The position numbers and the translations under genes are program-made. A stretch of DNA of 26,193 bases from the NCBI GenBank assembly GCA_964439135.1, contig CAYTNN010000042.1:1-26193 (forward strand), in the 5' to 3' direction. The stretch comes from JAFGPJ01 sp964439135. Lineage in GTDB: Bacteria; Planctomycetota; Phycisphaerae; Sedimentisphaerales; Anaerobacaceae. Shown in pieces: positions 7,590 through 16,871 of the stretch. The notes under the pieces were generated by a model that was not told the DNA's origin, ran no database searches, and saw nothing but the letters and a program-made list of their open reading frames with translations. Every line of letters starts with the position of its first letter. Position 1 is the first letter of the stretch.

Positions 7590-10500
7590 ATGGCAATGAG
7601 GAGGCTAAACAAAAAAGTCGTGTTTATCGGTTCTGCGGTTGTTGTATTTTTGCTGCTGGCTGTTATTGCGGTAGTTCTGCGTTTAAGCCAGGATCCCGAG
7701 GAGTTTATCCGGGATGCCGAGTCAGAGTTACAAGCAGCCCGGCAAGCAACGGACGAGCAGACAAAAGAACAAAATTATAAAAGGGCTAAACAAAATTTTC
7801 GAAGTGCGTACGGCAGGGCAAAGACCGATTCGCTCAGAGAAGAGATTCTATTCAAAATGGTGGATATGTACTTCGAAACGAAAGAATGGCCCTATATCCT
7901 GGGATGCTGGGACGAGATTGTAAAGATCAATCCAAAGAACGCGAAAGCTCGATATGGCCGGCTGAAATACTTTTACATACTGGCCGATACGGGTAATTCC
8001 GGGGCCTGGAAAGAAGTGCACGAGCAGGCGTCGGAATTTTTGAAAGTGGCCCAGGATGACGAGTTGCTTATGAAAGATACAGCCGAGCTGGATGTCTCTG
8101 AAATGGAAGGAGAAATAGCCGGCCGGCAGCTTTTAGGGCCTTATTTGTATTTGCTCAGGGGAAGAGCCGCTCTTGAGATGGCAAGTCTGGGAACTGTAAC
8201 CGACAAAGACGAGTCGCTTGAGCAGGCAGTCAATGATTTGAAAAAAGTACAGGAACTTGAACCAGGTAATATCGATGCCTACTGGTATCTGGCGCGGGCG
8301 GCCGTGACTAAAGGGGAGATTTTTGCTTCAAGAGGTAACTTTGAAGAAAGAGATAAAGCTGCAAAGCAGGGGCTTGCGATTTTGGAGCAGGCGGTCAATG
8401 CCGCTAACGATAATCCCGAAGCGCACATTAATCTTCTAACTCAGAAGCTTAATTTTGCCCGAGGCAGCAGTTCTGAGCAGCTCAAAGAACAAATTCAATC
8501 ACTTGAGCCGGAATATTTATCGCTTGTTGAGAGATTCAGCACCAGCGCCGAAGCATTTGCGGCAATTTCCAACTTCTATTCGGCCTATTCGATTTTTTCA
8601 GGGCCTCGGTTGGGTTCGGCAAATCTTGACAAGTCTATTGAGGCCGCGGAAAAGGCAATTCAATTGGATGAAAAAAATGTTACTTACGCCATCCATGCGG
8701 CTAACTTGTACTACCGCAGCTATTCTATTTATGCTCGGAACTCGCAGATTGATAAAGCAATAGAAATAGCAAACAGAGCGTTAACTTTGCCGGATGCTCA
8801 GGAAATGCCGGGCCCCCGGCAGCGGGCAAATATCAATAATAAATTCATTCTGTATGCTCTTCTGGCGAATTGTTATACCGATCAGATACTTGAACCTTCC
8901 GAGCAGGCAACAGCAGAGAAAACTCAGTCCTGGCTGAGCGGTGCTGAGCAGGCCGTGCATGAAATTGAGCAGATATTCAGCAGTGGCCAGGAGCCGCTGG
9001 TTGTTAAATGGAAAGGAATGCTTGAGCTTGTCGAGGGCAACAGACAAGCCGCCATCGTACTGTTGTATGATGCTTATGAACAACTCAAGGCAGTAAAACC
9101 ACCTGAATTACCCTGGCCGAGAGATCCGGAATTTGCACAGCTTGCTTATACTCTTGCGAAGATTTTTAAGGACACTTCTGAAATTGGTGCTGTCAATGAA
9201 TTTCTCATAAGTGCGATCTATTCAGGAATTGGTCAGATCAAGCCTGAATCGAGATTGGATTATGTTGATGTTGTTATCAAGTACGGCAGGTGGTCGGATG
9301 CCATACAAAACATAAATGCCTTCGAAGAATATATCGGCTCCAGCGAGAGAAGCCAGGAACTTCGTATAAAGGCTTATATAGGAGCTAAACAGTTTGACGA
9401 AGCTGAAAAAGAATTGGCAAAAAGGCCCGTGAATGCGCCTGAAACAATTAAACTAAACCTGGTGCTGACACAGACCAAAATGCGGCATATACAACTGGCC
9501 ATAGCGCAGAAGCAAAGGCAGGAAAATTCGGATATTAATTTACAGCAAACAAGGACCGGTGAACAGGAACCTGTCAACTCGCAGGACAATACCCGGCAGT
9601 TCATGGCAATAGAATTGGATAATTTAAGGAAACATGAAGTCGAACTGCTGGAGAGACTACTTTCGATAGAACCAAATTCTGTCGAACAGGCTTCTGTTAT
9701 TGACGTTTGTAAAAATTTTATGGCGCAAGGGCAAACAAATCAGGCTTTGCGTGTGATTAATCGCTTTTTAGAAAATTTTCCGGATAGTCCGGCATTGCTC
9801 GTTTACAAACAGATGCTTTCTGAACCTGATCCGGCAAAACTTACACAACAAAGGCGTCAACAAATAGAAGAACAGGTACTGTCTCGTATTGCCGACCCGA
9901 TTCGCAGGAAAGTTCAGCTTGGGATTTTTTATCGCAGATATAACGAACCGGAGAAGGCAAGAAGTCAATTGAAAGAGGCACTTGAAACAGGTGCTTCACG
10001 GGAGCTGATTCCTGAGAGTTCTGACTTTGAGCAGATAGAACTTGCGGCAAACTATCTTTTTGACATAGCATTTGGAACGAAAGACTGGGATTTGGCAGAG
10101 CAGGTAATAAAGATAGTCCGAAGTAAAAACCTCGATGGTTGCCAGGGTCAGGATTTTGCCGCTCGGCTGGCTGCCGCTAAAGGCGAATTCAAGGACGCAT
10201 TAGTAAGAGTCAATGAATGCCTGAAACAAAAACCTGTGTTCTCGCGTGCTTACATGCTCAGGAGTAATATCAATGCAGCCCTTGGAAATGAACACGCATC
10301 CATGGAGGATATCCGCAGTGCGGCATCTTTAAATCCCCTCGATGGAACTATTGCTAAAGCATCGGCCATTGCATTATATCGCCGGAATCAACAGCTTGGC
10401 GGTAATGTTTCCGCCGCTCAGGTAGCCGAAGTGAGGGATGCTCTGGAAAGAGCGATGGCATTAAATTCCGGCGACATTATGCTGTATGGCCTGTACGCCG

Positions 10501-12428
10501 ACTATATAGCCCCGACAGAGCCGTTAAGAGCGGTAGCGATTCGGCAGGATTTACAAAGAGCAAATCCGACGATAGAAAACGCCATACTTCTTGGGAAACT
10601 CGCAACCGAAGCGGCTGTCAAAGAAGCAAATCCTCAAAGCAAAGAAGCGTTGTTCGCTATTGCCGGGTCCGCTTTCGAGCAGGCAAAAGAAATGGATCCG
10701 AGTGACAAGCGGATGCTCTATTACTATGCGGAATACTTCCGGGCAAGGGGACAGGGCGAAGAAGCAATGAAACTTCTTGCCGAATCAAAGGAAGAAAAAT
10801 TGCTCTGGGACCATTATTATCAGGCCGGCCAATATGAGGATGCCAGGAGGGTTTTGGAGCAGTTATACAAAAGCGGCACAAAAGACAGCGGTGTGTTCAA
10901 AGGCCTGCTGCTTGTCGCGGAACAAACCTCCGACAGGGAAGCTGTAAAAAAATATTCCGAAGAACTTGTAGCCGTTGAGAATACAGTAGAAAACAACCTG
11001 GCTCAAATTCAGGCTTTTCTTAGAGTTGGTCTTATTAAAGAGGCCCAATACAAGCTGCAGAGCTTTAAGGAAAAGTATCCGAATGAGCCAAGAATGCTGC
11101 TACTTCAGGCGTGGCTTTTGATGAGACAGGGACAACTGGACAAGGCGCTGGAGAAGGCTAATGAAAATCTTCAGAGCAATCCGGACAACCCGACGGCATG
11201 GCGGTTAAAAGGTGAAATAAATTTCTTCCGTGGAGATTATGATAGATCAATCAGTGACCTTCGGAAAAGCAAGATATTGTCGGATGATCCTGCGACTCGC
11301 ATTTCTCTGGCAAAGGCTTTTCTGCAAACCGAGCGGTATGAGGATGCTATCACAGAGCTCAGGAATACGATTAATGCGCCGGGTGCTCCTTTGGAAGCGA
11401 TGTCATTGCTCGAGCATATTTACNNNNNNNNNNNNNNNNNNNNNNNNNNNNNNNNNNNNNNNNNNNNNNNNNNNNNNNNNNNNNNNNNNNNNNNNNNNNN
11501 NNNNNNNNNNNNNNNNNNNNNNNCCGCAAACTTCAATCCCGCGAAGCTGGATAAGGTCTTTGAAGAGTGTGAAAAATATAAGGATGGTGCTCTTGCTCCG
11601 GTTGCATATCTGTCAATGGCTCAGGCGAAGATGATCCTCGGCGATAAACCGGCCGCTATACAATACTGCCGGGCTGCTGTTGATGTGGCCGGAGACAATG
11701 AAATGCTTGCCGCCGATATCCTGCTTAGAATGTACGTAATTGTGGGGGCCGAGGAAGTCATGAGCTTTTGCAGGCAAAAACTCACGACCGAGCCCGATTC
11801 TCTCGCTGCTAATTTTACTATGTTCAACCTTGCAAAGATTACAGGTCAGTACGAGCAAGCCCTAAATTATATCAGCAAATGTATCGATCTTACGGGCGCC
11901 GATAGTCTTCGCAGAATCGATTATACCCTTAAAAAGGGCGATATTTTGATCTTATTGAACGAGAAAAGTTCCGATAAGAATTATCTGAAAACAGCTATCT
12001 CAGATTACGAAAGTCTATTGGCTAAAATGCCGAGTAATACCGGAGTAACGACTGTTCTCAATAATTTGGCGTATTTGCTTGCCGAGAATAATGAAAGGCT
12101 TCCGGAGGCTCTTAAATATGCCAAAAGGGCGCTGGATGCCAAACCGGATAGTCCGATAGTACTGGATACTTATGCTTATGTGTTGCTTAAGAATGGGAAA
12201 AAGGAGCAGGCAGCGGAATTTCTGGCGGCCGCTTTGCAACATTATGAGCAGGATAAAAATCTCGTGCCGGCAGAGGTATATGAGCATAAAGGCATGATAA
12301 AAGAGGAACTCGGAGCAAAAAGCGAAGCACTTGATGCTTATAAAAAAGCTTTGGAAATGGGTGCGGACAGATTGTCACAAAAAGCCCGGCAGCGAATAGA
12401 AATTGCTATTGGGCGTGTTTCGCCTTAG
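7590..12428 (+). CDS. Giant membrane-anchored TPR-repeat protein of the exosortase/EPS locus
   Basis: About 1612 residues, including a stretch of unknown sequence where 100 N interrupt the gene (residues ~1279-1312). A short basic start (MAMRRLNKK) precedes one membrane segment (VVFIGSAVVVFLLLAVIAVVL), after which the whole protein is helical and repetitive. Typical TPR phrases include AYWYLARAAVTKGEIF, PNEPRMLLLQAWLLMRQGQ, PTAWRLKGEINFFRGDYDRS and the closing NNLAYLLAENNERLPEALKYAKRAL. The ending closely resembles the TPR proteins (PrsT-like) encoded with exosortases, although here the anchor is a membrane helix, not a lipid. TPR arrays scaffold protein complexes, so a role in assembling the export or sorting machinery is inferred. 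GAGG eight bases upstream supports ATG 7590. The true length at the gap is unknown, and two genes or an indel there cannot be excluded, though the frame stays open. Confidence 0.85.
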   Translation: MAMRRLNKKVVFIGSAVVVFLLLAVIAVVLRLSQDPEEFIRDAESELQAARQATDEQTKEQNYKRAKQNFRSAYGRAKTDSLREEILFKMVDMYFETKEWPYILGCWDEIVKINPKNAKARYGRLKYFYILADTGNSGAWKEVHEQASEFLKVAQDDELLMKDTAELDVSEMEGEIAGRQLLGPYLYLLRGRAALEMASLGTVTDKDESLEQAVNDLKKVQELEPGNIDAYWYLARAAVTKGEIFASRGNFEERDKAAKQGLAILEQAVNAANDNPEAHINLLTQKLNFARGSSSEQLKEQIQSLEPEYLSLVERFSTSAEAFAAISNFYSAYSIFSGPRLGSANLDKSIEAAEKAIQLDEKNVTYAIHAANLYYRSYSIYARNSQIDKAIEIANRALTLPDAQEMPGPRQRANINNKFILYALLANCYTDQILEPSEQATAEKTQSWLSGAEQAVHEIEQIFSSGQEPLVVKWKGMLELVEGNRQAAIVLLYDAYEQLKAVKPPELPWPRDPEFAQLAYTLAKIFKDTSEIGAVNEFLISAIYSGIGQIKPESRLDYVDVVIKYGRWSDAIQNINAFEEYIGSSERSQELRIKAYIGAKQFDEAEKELAKRPVNAPETIKLNLVLTQTKMRHIQLAIAQKQRQENSDINLQQTRTGEQEPVNSQDNTRQFMAIELDNLRKHEVELLERLLSIEPNSVEQASVIDVCKNFMAQGQTNQALRVINRFLENFPDSPALLVYKQMLSEPDPAKLTQQRRQQIEEQVLSRIADPIRRKVQLGIFYRRYNEPEKARSQLKEALETGASRELIPESSDFEQIELAANYLFDIAFGTKDWDLAEQVIKIVRSKNLDGCQGQDFAARLAAAKGEFKDALVRVNECLKQKPVFSRAYMLRSNINAALGNEHASMEDIRSAASLNPLDGTIAKASAIALYRRNQQLGGNVSAAQVAEVRDALERAMALNSGDIMLYGLYADYIAPTEPLRAVAIRQDLQRANPTIENAILLGKLATEAAVKEANPQSKEALFAIAGSAFEQAKEMDPSDKRMLYYYAEYFRARGQGEEAMKLLAESKEEKLLWDHYYQAGQYEDARRVLEQLYKSGTKDSGVFKGLLLVAEQTSDREAVKKYSEELVAVENTVENNLAQIQAFLRVGLIKEAQYKLQSFKEKYPNEPRMLLLQAWLLMRQGQLDKALEKANENLQSNPDNPTAWRLKGEINFFRGDYDRSISDLRKSKILSDDPATRISLAKAFLQTERYEDAITELRNTINAPGAPLEAMSLLEHIYXXXXXXXXXXXXXXXXXXXXXXXXXXXXXXXXXXANFNPAKLDKVFEECEKYKDGALAPVAYLSMAQAKMILGDKPAAIQYCRAAVDVAGDNEMLAADILLRMYVIVGAEEVMSFCRQKLTTEPDSLAANFTMFNLAKITGQYEQALNYISKCIDLTGADSLRRIDYTLKKGDILILLNEKSSDKNYLKTAISDYESLLAKMPSNTGVTTVLNNLAYLLAENNERLPEALKYAKRALDAKPDSPIVLDTYAYVLLKNGKKEQAAEFLAAALQHYEQDKNLVPAEVYEHKGMIKEELGAKSEALDAYKKALEMGADRLSQKARQRIEIAIGRVSP
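11424..11523. other. Assembly gap (100 N)
   Basis: Exactly 100 N interrupt the TPR gene. This length is the customary placeholder for a gap of unknown size. Flanking frames agree in phase across 100 bases, which has a one-in-three chance of occurring by accident. TPR genes are internally repetitive, which explains the assembly break. Confidence 0.97.
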
Positions 12429-12456
12429 TGACAATGCGAAAAAAATGGATACTCAT

Positions 12457-12473
12457 AAAGCGTTATTCGCTTT
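12457..12473 (+). promoter_or_regulatory. Small hairpin between the TPR and tyrosine-kinase genes
   Basis: AAAGCG-TTATT-CGCTTT is a perfect six-pair hairpin, followed by GTTTGGG, in the 73-base gap between the two genes. The stem is short and the T-run poor, so it may be a weak attenuator or an mRNA processing/stability element rather than a full terminator. Confidence 0.35.
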
Positions 12474-12501
12474 GTTTGGGTAGTTCTGAACGGAGATCAT
12501 A

Positions 12502-14733
12502 ATGGCAGAAGAAAAACCCAGAGCTTCGAGCAGGATGTCAGGGCCGGTTGGACCAAGGTCCCCTGCGGCAGCCTCGCTGACAGCGAAAGAGGTTTTCGGA
12601 ATATTACGCCGCCACATATTGCTGATAATTTTTCTTACCGTGCTGGGTTTGGGAGTTGGTGGCGGAGCATGGAAGCTCCTGCAGATGCGCTACCCAAGAT
12701 ACACCGCTAAAACTTTTATCCAGGTCTTGCCCCCGGCAGAAAAAGACCCGATGACAATCGGGACCGTTCAGTTGCAGAAGGATATTTTATACGGTTATCG
12801 TCAATCCATAGCCAACCTTATAAAACAGCAGAGCACACTGGAAGATTTGCTCGACAGGGATACAGTCAAAGAGACCAGGTGGTTTAAACGCTGGGACGGT
12901 GACAGGAGAAGAGCGGTTAACTACCTGAACAAACATTTCGGTGCTTATGCTCACAGGGACAGCGAGTTTGTTGAGATATCTATGACCTGTAGTGCCGCCA
13001 GTGAATCAGCGGATATCGTTAACGAAATGCTGAGTCTGTTCCTTGCCACGAGAGGAGACACCGAACAGCAGGAAATATCCAGGAAGCTCAATGGTCTTGA
13101 AGAGCAGCGTGGTCGGGTTCAAAGGGAATTAGATTCGGCTAATAAAGGATTGGATGATACCCGCGAAAGATATAATCTAACCGATCTTGAACAGCCTGCG
13201 GGACGCTATTTCCAGCACACAATCACGATCAGGCTCAATAGTCTGGAACTTCAGAAGAACGAACTCGATCTGGCAATAAAGCAGCTCGAGGCCGATTTCG
13301 TCAATCTTCAGAGATTGGCGGAGGAGCCGATTGCCGAGCAGATTGAATTTCAGATAGAACGAGATCCCGTGATGATTACCCTTGCTCAGCAGCTTGCCTT
13401 TTTGGAAGCCCAGCTCTCGGGCAGGCTCACGAAGTTCGGCGAGAATCACAGAGATGTGCGCCAGACAAGAGAGCTGATAAGCGAGACCCAAAAAAGAAGA
13501 GAGCAAAGAAAAGAAGAAATCGCAGAGCAGACCCGGCGGGCGAACCTGGAGAATGCACGGGACGGCCTGGTTGTCCTAAAAACAAGATTCGAACAATTGG
13601 AAGCACTCCGGCAGGAGGCGGAAGCAAAGAAAAAAGAGCTTGATATCGCCCGAATACAATATGAAAAGGGAGTGAAAATAAGGGACGAAAGACTCACAAT
13701 GCTTGACTCAATCAAAGAGCAGATTGAGAAATTCAAGATAATGTACAATGACCCCGATACGCCGAAGGTACTGGCTGTCGGGCTTGCTCCGATACCGCTG
13801 GAAATGGTTTTTTCCCGCCAGTGGTGGCTTTGGTTCCCGAGCGGCATGATATTGGGCCTGCTGTTTGGGTTAGGTCTTGCCTTTCTTGTCGAGCTTGCCA
13901 ACGACCTTGTGCGGACACCGAGCGACGTTGCCAGATTTTTGCGTATTCCGCTTCTTGGTATCATCCCCGATGCCTCTGAGGATAGTCAGGTTCGCCGGGT
14001 AGAGCTATGTCACGTTGTTCGCCAGGCGCCTTATTCGGTCACAAGCGAATCGTACAGGCGATGCCGTACAAACCTGAAGCTGTCCGGCCCTCCGGAGTCT
14101 TTTAAGACTTTGCTTATCAGCAGCGGCATGGCACGGGACGGCAAGACTTCTATGGCGGTGAATCTTGCAACGACTTTTGTCGCTACGGATAAAAAAGTGC
14201 TGCTGATCGATGCCAACTTCAGGCAGCCTAATCTGCACTCGCTTTTTCCGAAAGCGGAAGCTAAAGAATCGGCGGAGCATTTCGATTTTGGTTTGAGCAG
14301 TGTTCTGATGCACCAGTGCACTCCCGCCGAAGCGGTCAGGCCGAGCGGCATAGAGGGACTCGATATAATCGAATGCGGGCCGTTGCCTGCAAACCCGACC
14401 GAGCTGCTCGGCAGCACGAGAATGGAAGAGCTGCTCGCAATGCAGCGCAAGAGCTACGATTATATTATAATCGACGGGCCGCCCGTGCTGCTGGTTAGTG
14501 ACGCCAAAGTGCTCGCCGGACTTGTCGATGCGACGCTGCTGGTATTCAACGCCGCGGCAACAAGCAGAGGCGCCGCCCAGAGGACGATCCGCGAGTTGAA
14601 GGATGTCAATGCAAGGATAGTCGGCTGCGTGCTCTTTGCCGCAAGGGCAATCAAGGGCGGCTATTTCAATGAGCAATTCAAATCTTACAGAAAATATCAG
14701 AAGAAAGCACAGCTTGCGAGTAGCACTGCATGA
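12502..14733 (+). CDS. Polysaccharide copolymerase / tyrosine autokinase (Wzz-Wzc type)
   Basis: 743 residues. Such proteins span the inner membrane, set chain length and couple polymerisation to export through the Wza channel, with a cytoplasmic BY-kinase domain. The Wzz domain starts after a Pro/Ser-rich cytoplasmic tail with a first membrane helix near residues 34-56 (HILLIIFLTVLGLGVGGGAW). A long coiled coil fills about residues 190-420, and the second helix begins near 441 (WWLWFPSGMILGLLFGLGLAF). The kinase has Walker A GMARDGKT (542-549, Lys548), Walker A' VLLIDANFRQP (Asp570) and Walker B YIIIDGPP (Asp658). The P-loop differs from the usual PGEGKS. Only a few Tyr (YFNEQFKSYRKY) stand near the C-terminus, a poor autophosphorylation cluster. 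GGAG upstream of ATG 12502 supports the start. Confidence 0.92.
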   Translation: MAEEKPRASSRMSGPVGPRSPAAASLTAKEVFGILRRHILLIIFLTVLGLGVGGGAWKLLQMRYPRYTAKTFIQVLPPAEKDPMTIGTVQLQKDILYGYRQSIANLIKQQSTLEDLLDRDTVKETRWFKRWDGDRRRAVNYLNKHFGAYAHRDSEFVEISMTCSAASESADIVNEMLSLFLATRGDTEQQEISRKLNGLEEQRGRVQRELDSANKGLDDTRERYNLTDLEQPAGRYFQHTITIRLNSLELQKNELDLAIKQLEADFVNLQRLAEEPIAEQIEFQIERDPVMITLAQQLAFLEAQLSGRLTKFGENHRDVRQTRELISETQKRREQRKEEIAEQTRRANLENARDGLVVLKTRFEQLEALRQEAEAKKKELDIARIQYEKGVKIRDERLTMLDSIKEQIEKFKIMYNDPDTPKVLAVGLAPIPLEMVFSRQWWLWFPSGMILGLLFGLGLAFLVELANDLVRTPSDVARFLRIPLLGIIPDASEDSQVRRVELCHVVRQAPYSVTSESYRRCRTNLKLSGPPESFKTLLISSGMARDGKTSMAVNLATTFVATDKKVLLIDANFRQPNLHSLFPKAEAKESAEHFDFGLSSVLMHQCTPAEAVRPSGIEGLDIIECGPLPANPTELLGSTRMEELLAMQRKSYDYIIIDGPPVLLVSDAKVLAGLVDATLLVFNAAATSRGAAQRTIRELKDVNARIVGCVLFAARAIKGGYFNEQFKSYRKYQKKAQLASSTA

Positions 14734-14810
14734 GCCTTCCGGATACAATAGAGAATACTTGTAGATGTCTTTAATTCTGTAAGTCGAATTTTTTATATGA
14801 GGCTGATTTG

Positions 14811-15749
14811 ATGGAGAAGTTTTTAGTTACCGGTGGAGCCGGATTTATCGGTTCGAATATCTGCAAAAGGCTCGTCTCGCAAGACTGCTTTGTAAGAGTT
14901 GTTGACAATCTTCTCACAGGCAAAAAGAGCAATCTTGCCGAAGTGATAGACAAAATAGAATTTATCCATGCCGACATGGGCGATTCGGAGGTCGCCCAAT
15001 CGGCTATGAAAGATATCGACGTCGTTTTCCACGAGGGTGCCTTGCCCTCGGTTCCCGTGAGCATTGAAAATCCCGCCGCCACGCACAAACATTGTGTTGA
15101 TGCAACATTCACACTTCTCTTAGCCGCCCGTGATGCCGGCATAAAACGTTTTGTCTATGCGGCGAGCTCCTCGGCTTACGGCGATGCACCAACCTCGCCC
15201 AAGGTCGAGACGATGCCTGCGTGCCCTCTTTCGCCCTATGCGGTGGCCAAACTCACCGGTGAATACTATTGTTCGGTCTTCTGCAAGATCTTCGGTCTTG
15301 AGACAATTTCACTGCGGTATTTTAATGTCTTCGGTCCACAGCAGGACCCGGCGAGTCAATACGCCGCTGCGATTCCGGCTTTTGTAACAGCCATATTGAA
15401 AGACGAACCGCCGACCATTTACGGCGACGGCGAGCAGAGCCGGGATTTCACATACATTGACAATATCGTTGACGCCAACTTACTGGCTGCCCGGGCCAAA
15501 CGCACTCAAGGCGAAGTTGTAAATATCGCCTGCGGTCAGGCCGTGACTGTAAATGAAATCATCGATATGATAAATAACCTGCTCGGTAAAAACGTAAAGC
15601 CACAATACGCCGACCCGCGCCCCGGTGACGTAAAACACTCCCTCGCCGACATTACCGCCGCCAAAAACCTGATCGATTTTAAACCGAAAGTGTCATTCAA
15701 TGACGGCCTGCGATTGGCCATCGATTGGTATAAGGCCAATCTGATATAA
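14811..15749 (+). CDS. NAD-dependent nucleotide-sugar epimerase (UDP-glucose/GlcNAc 4-epimerase-like, extended SDR)
   Basis: 312 residues. The extended short-chain dehydrogenase family converts UDP-sugars (4-epimerisation or related steps), giving precursors for surface polysaccharide; it is cytoplasmic. The Rossmann motif TGGAGFIG is at residues 7-14. The catalytic set is visible as SSSAYG and Y143AVAK147, and the substrate-side motifs as LRYFNVFGPQQDP and GDGEQSRDFTYIDNIV. Similarity of these phrases to WbpP/Gne-type UDP-N-acetylglucosamine 4-epimerases suggests that substrate, but other UDP-hexoses are possible. The ATG at 14811 is preferred over a TTG at 14808; GAGG lies about ten bases upstream. 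The gene lies 77 bases after the tyrosine-kinase gene and closes the exopolysaccharide block, convergent with the metallo-hydrolase gene. Confidence 0.92.
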   Translation: MEKFLVTGGAGFIGSNICKRLVSQDCFVRVVDNLLTGKKSNLAEVIDKIEFIHADMGDSEVAQSAMKDIDVVFHEGALPSVPVSIENPAATHKHCVDATFTLLLAARDAGIKRFVYAASSSAYGDAPTSPKVETMPACPLSPYAVAKLTGEYYCSVFCKIFGLETISLRYFNVFGPQQDPASQYAAAIPAFVTAILKDEPPTIYGDGEQSRDFTYIDNIVDANLLAARAKRTQGEVVNIACGQAVTVNEIIDMINNLLGKNVKPQYADPRPGDVKHSLADITAAKNLIDFKPKVSFNDGLRLAIDWYKANLI

Positions 15750-15794
15750 CCGGCGCTCTGCCTTTTGTACCACTATCCTGCATGACTTGCACTG

Positions 15795-16871
15795 TTATAC
15801 GGAGCTTGGCGGTATAGGGGGCTTGTTGCCTGATTCGTCCAGTTTTGTATAGCGAGGTGTCTTTCCGGGCGAGACCACTAATACAACGGTTCCCACGTGA
15901 GCGAAACTATGGCCTTTGGCTATCTCATACGAGCCATCCGTAGTGAGGATGCGAGCCTCAGATTCCTCCAGGGCTGACGTTGATATCAGATGAGGAAACA
16001 AGTTGCGTTTCGTCGGCTTCCCTTGCAGTTTCTTGGTACTTGTTTTCTGCTCGGTTGAAATGATGGCGAGAGACGGTGACATTCGTTCGTATACGTCCAG
16101 GGGCGTACTGTGCATGCTGCCGTGATGAGCTACTTTGATAGCCCAGCAGTTTAGAAGATTGACCATCTTTTTAACAAGTGGTTCGTGCGTGCTGGTTCTC
16201 TCGATATACGGATACTCCCGGCTGACGTGCGCCCAACTATCGAACTCTGCATCGCCACCAAGTATGACCACTGCCTGGCTGACATCCCGTACTGTTTCCG
16301 GGTCATAGTTGCCTATGTAACGTTCGGATTCAATGGTTACAGCGTCCTTCTTGCCATGCTCAAATCTCAGCACAATCGAGGCGTTATTCATGTCAACTCC
16401 ATAAGTTGCATACTGGTTTCGCAGGGGCACCGAGGGAGCCAGTGCCGTTATCCTGAGTTTACCGAAATACCATTCCATTCCGGAAGAAATTCGCCTCATG
16501 TCAATTTTTTCGCTATAGATAGTTTTAAGAATCTTTTGATAAGTTGTCGAGTTGTGTCTGAATCCACTGTCCCAAAATTCCTCAGGGCGTGTGACCGGAT
16601 CTTTCAACAATTTATTAATCCCGCTTATATGATCGAAGTGAGGATGAGTGGCGCAGATGAACGCAACGCCGTCGATGGTTATGCCGTCATTGGCGCGAAC
16701 CAGCTTTAGTTGCTTGACATACTTAAGCGTTTTGTCGCCGTCGCAGCAATCAACAATGCCTAACAGACGTTCGCCGCTCGTGTTTGGCGGCAGTTCAATC
16801 ACGGCCGTGTCACCGAAACCAACGTTGAGAAAGTGAAAAACGAGATCTTCCGCTTTAATTTTATTAGCCAT
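15795..16871 (-). CDS. ComEC-like metallo-beta-lactamase-fold hydrolase
   Basis: 358 residues, no signal peptide or membrane segment, so probably cytoplasmic. The N-terminus FHFLNVGFGDTAVIELPP is that of the ComEC/Rec2-type MBL group. The metal-binding motif THPHFDH occupies residues 75-81, and VAHHGS includes His249-His250, both typical of the group. Related enzymes are phosphodiesterases or nucleases, and the substrate here is unknown. Its ATG overlaps the stop of the upstream 169-residue gene by eight bases, so the two are cotranscribed and translationally coupled. Compared with stand-alone ComEC-type MBL proteins it has an extra middle section (about residues 175-240, YIGNYDPETVRDVSQAVV). 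The pairing with an uncharacterised gene, between metabolic genes, looks like an accessory module, perhaps defence or stress related. Confidence 0.85.
   Translation of the reverse strand: MANKIKAEDLVFHFLNVGFGDTAVIELPPNTSGERLLGIVDCCDGDKTLKYVKQLKLVRANDGITIDGVAFICATHPHFDHISGINKLLKDPVTRPEEFWDSGFRHNSTTYQKILKTIYSEKIDMRRISSGMEWYFGKLRITALAPSVPLRNQYATYGVDMNNASIVLRFEHGKKDAVTIESERYIGNYDPETVRDVSQAVVILGGDAEFDSWAHVSREYPYIERTSTHEPLVKKMVNLLNCWAIKVAHHGSMHSTPLDVYERMSPSLAIISTEQKTSTKKLQGKPTKRNLFPHLISTSALEESEARILTTDGSYEIAKGHSFAHVGTVVLVVSPGKTPRYTKLDESGNKPPIPPSSV

Noticed and set aside
15750..15794. Possible terminator between the convergent epimerase and MBL genes
   Set aside because: No stem longer than about four pairs could be found.
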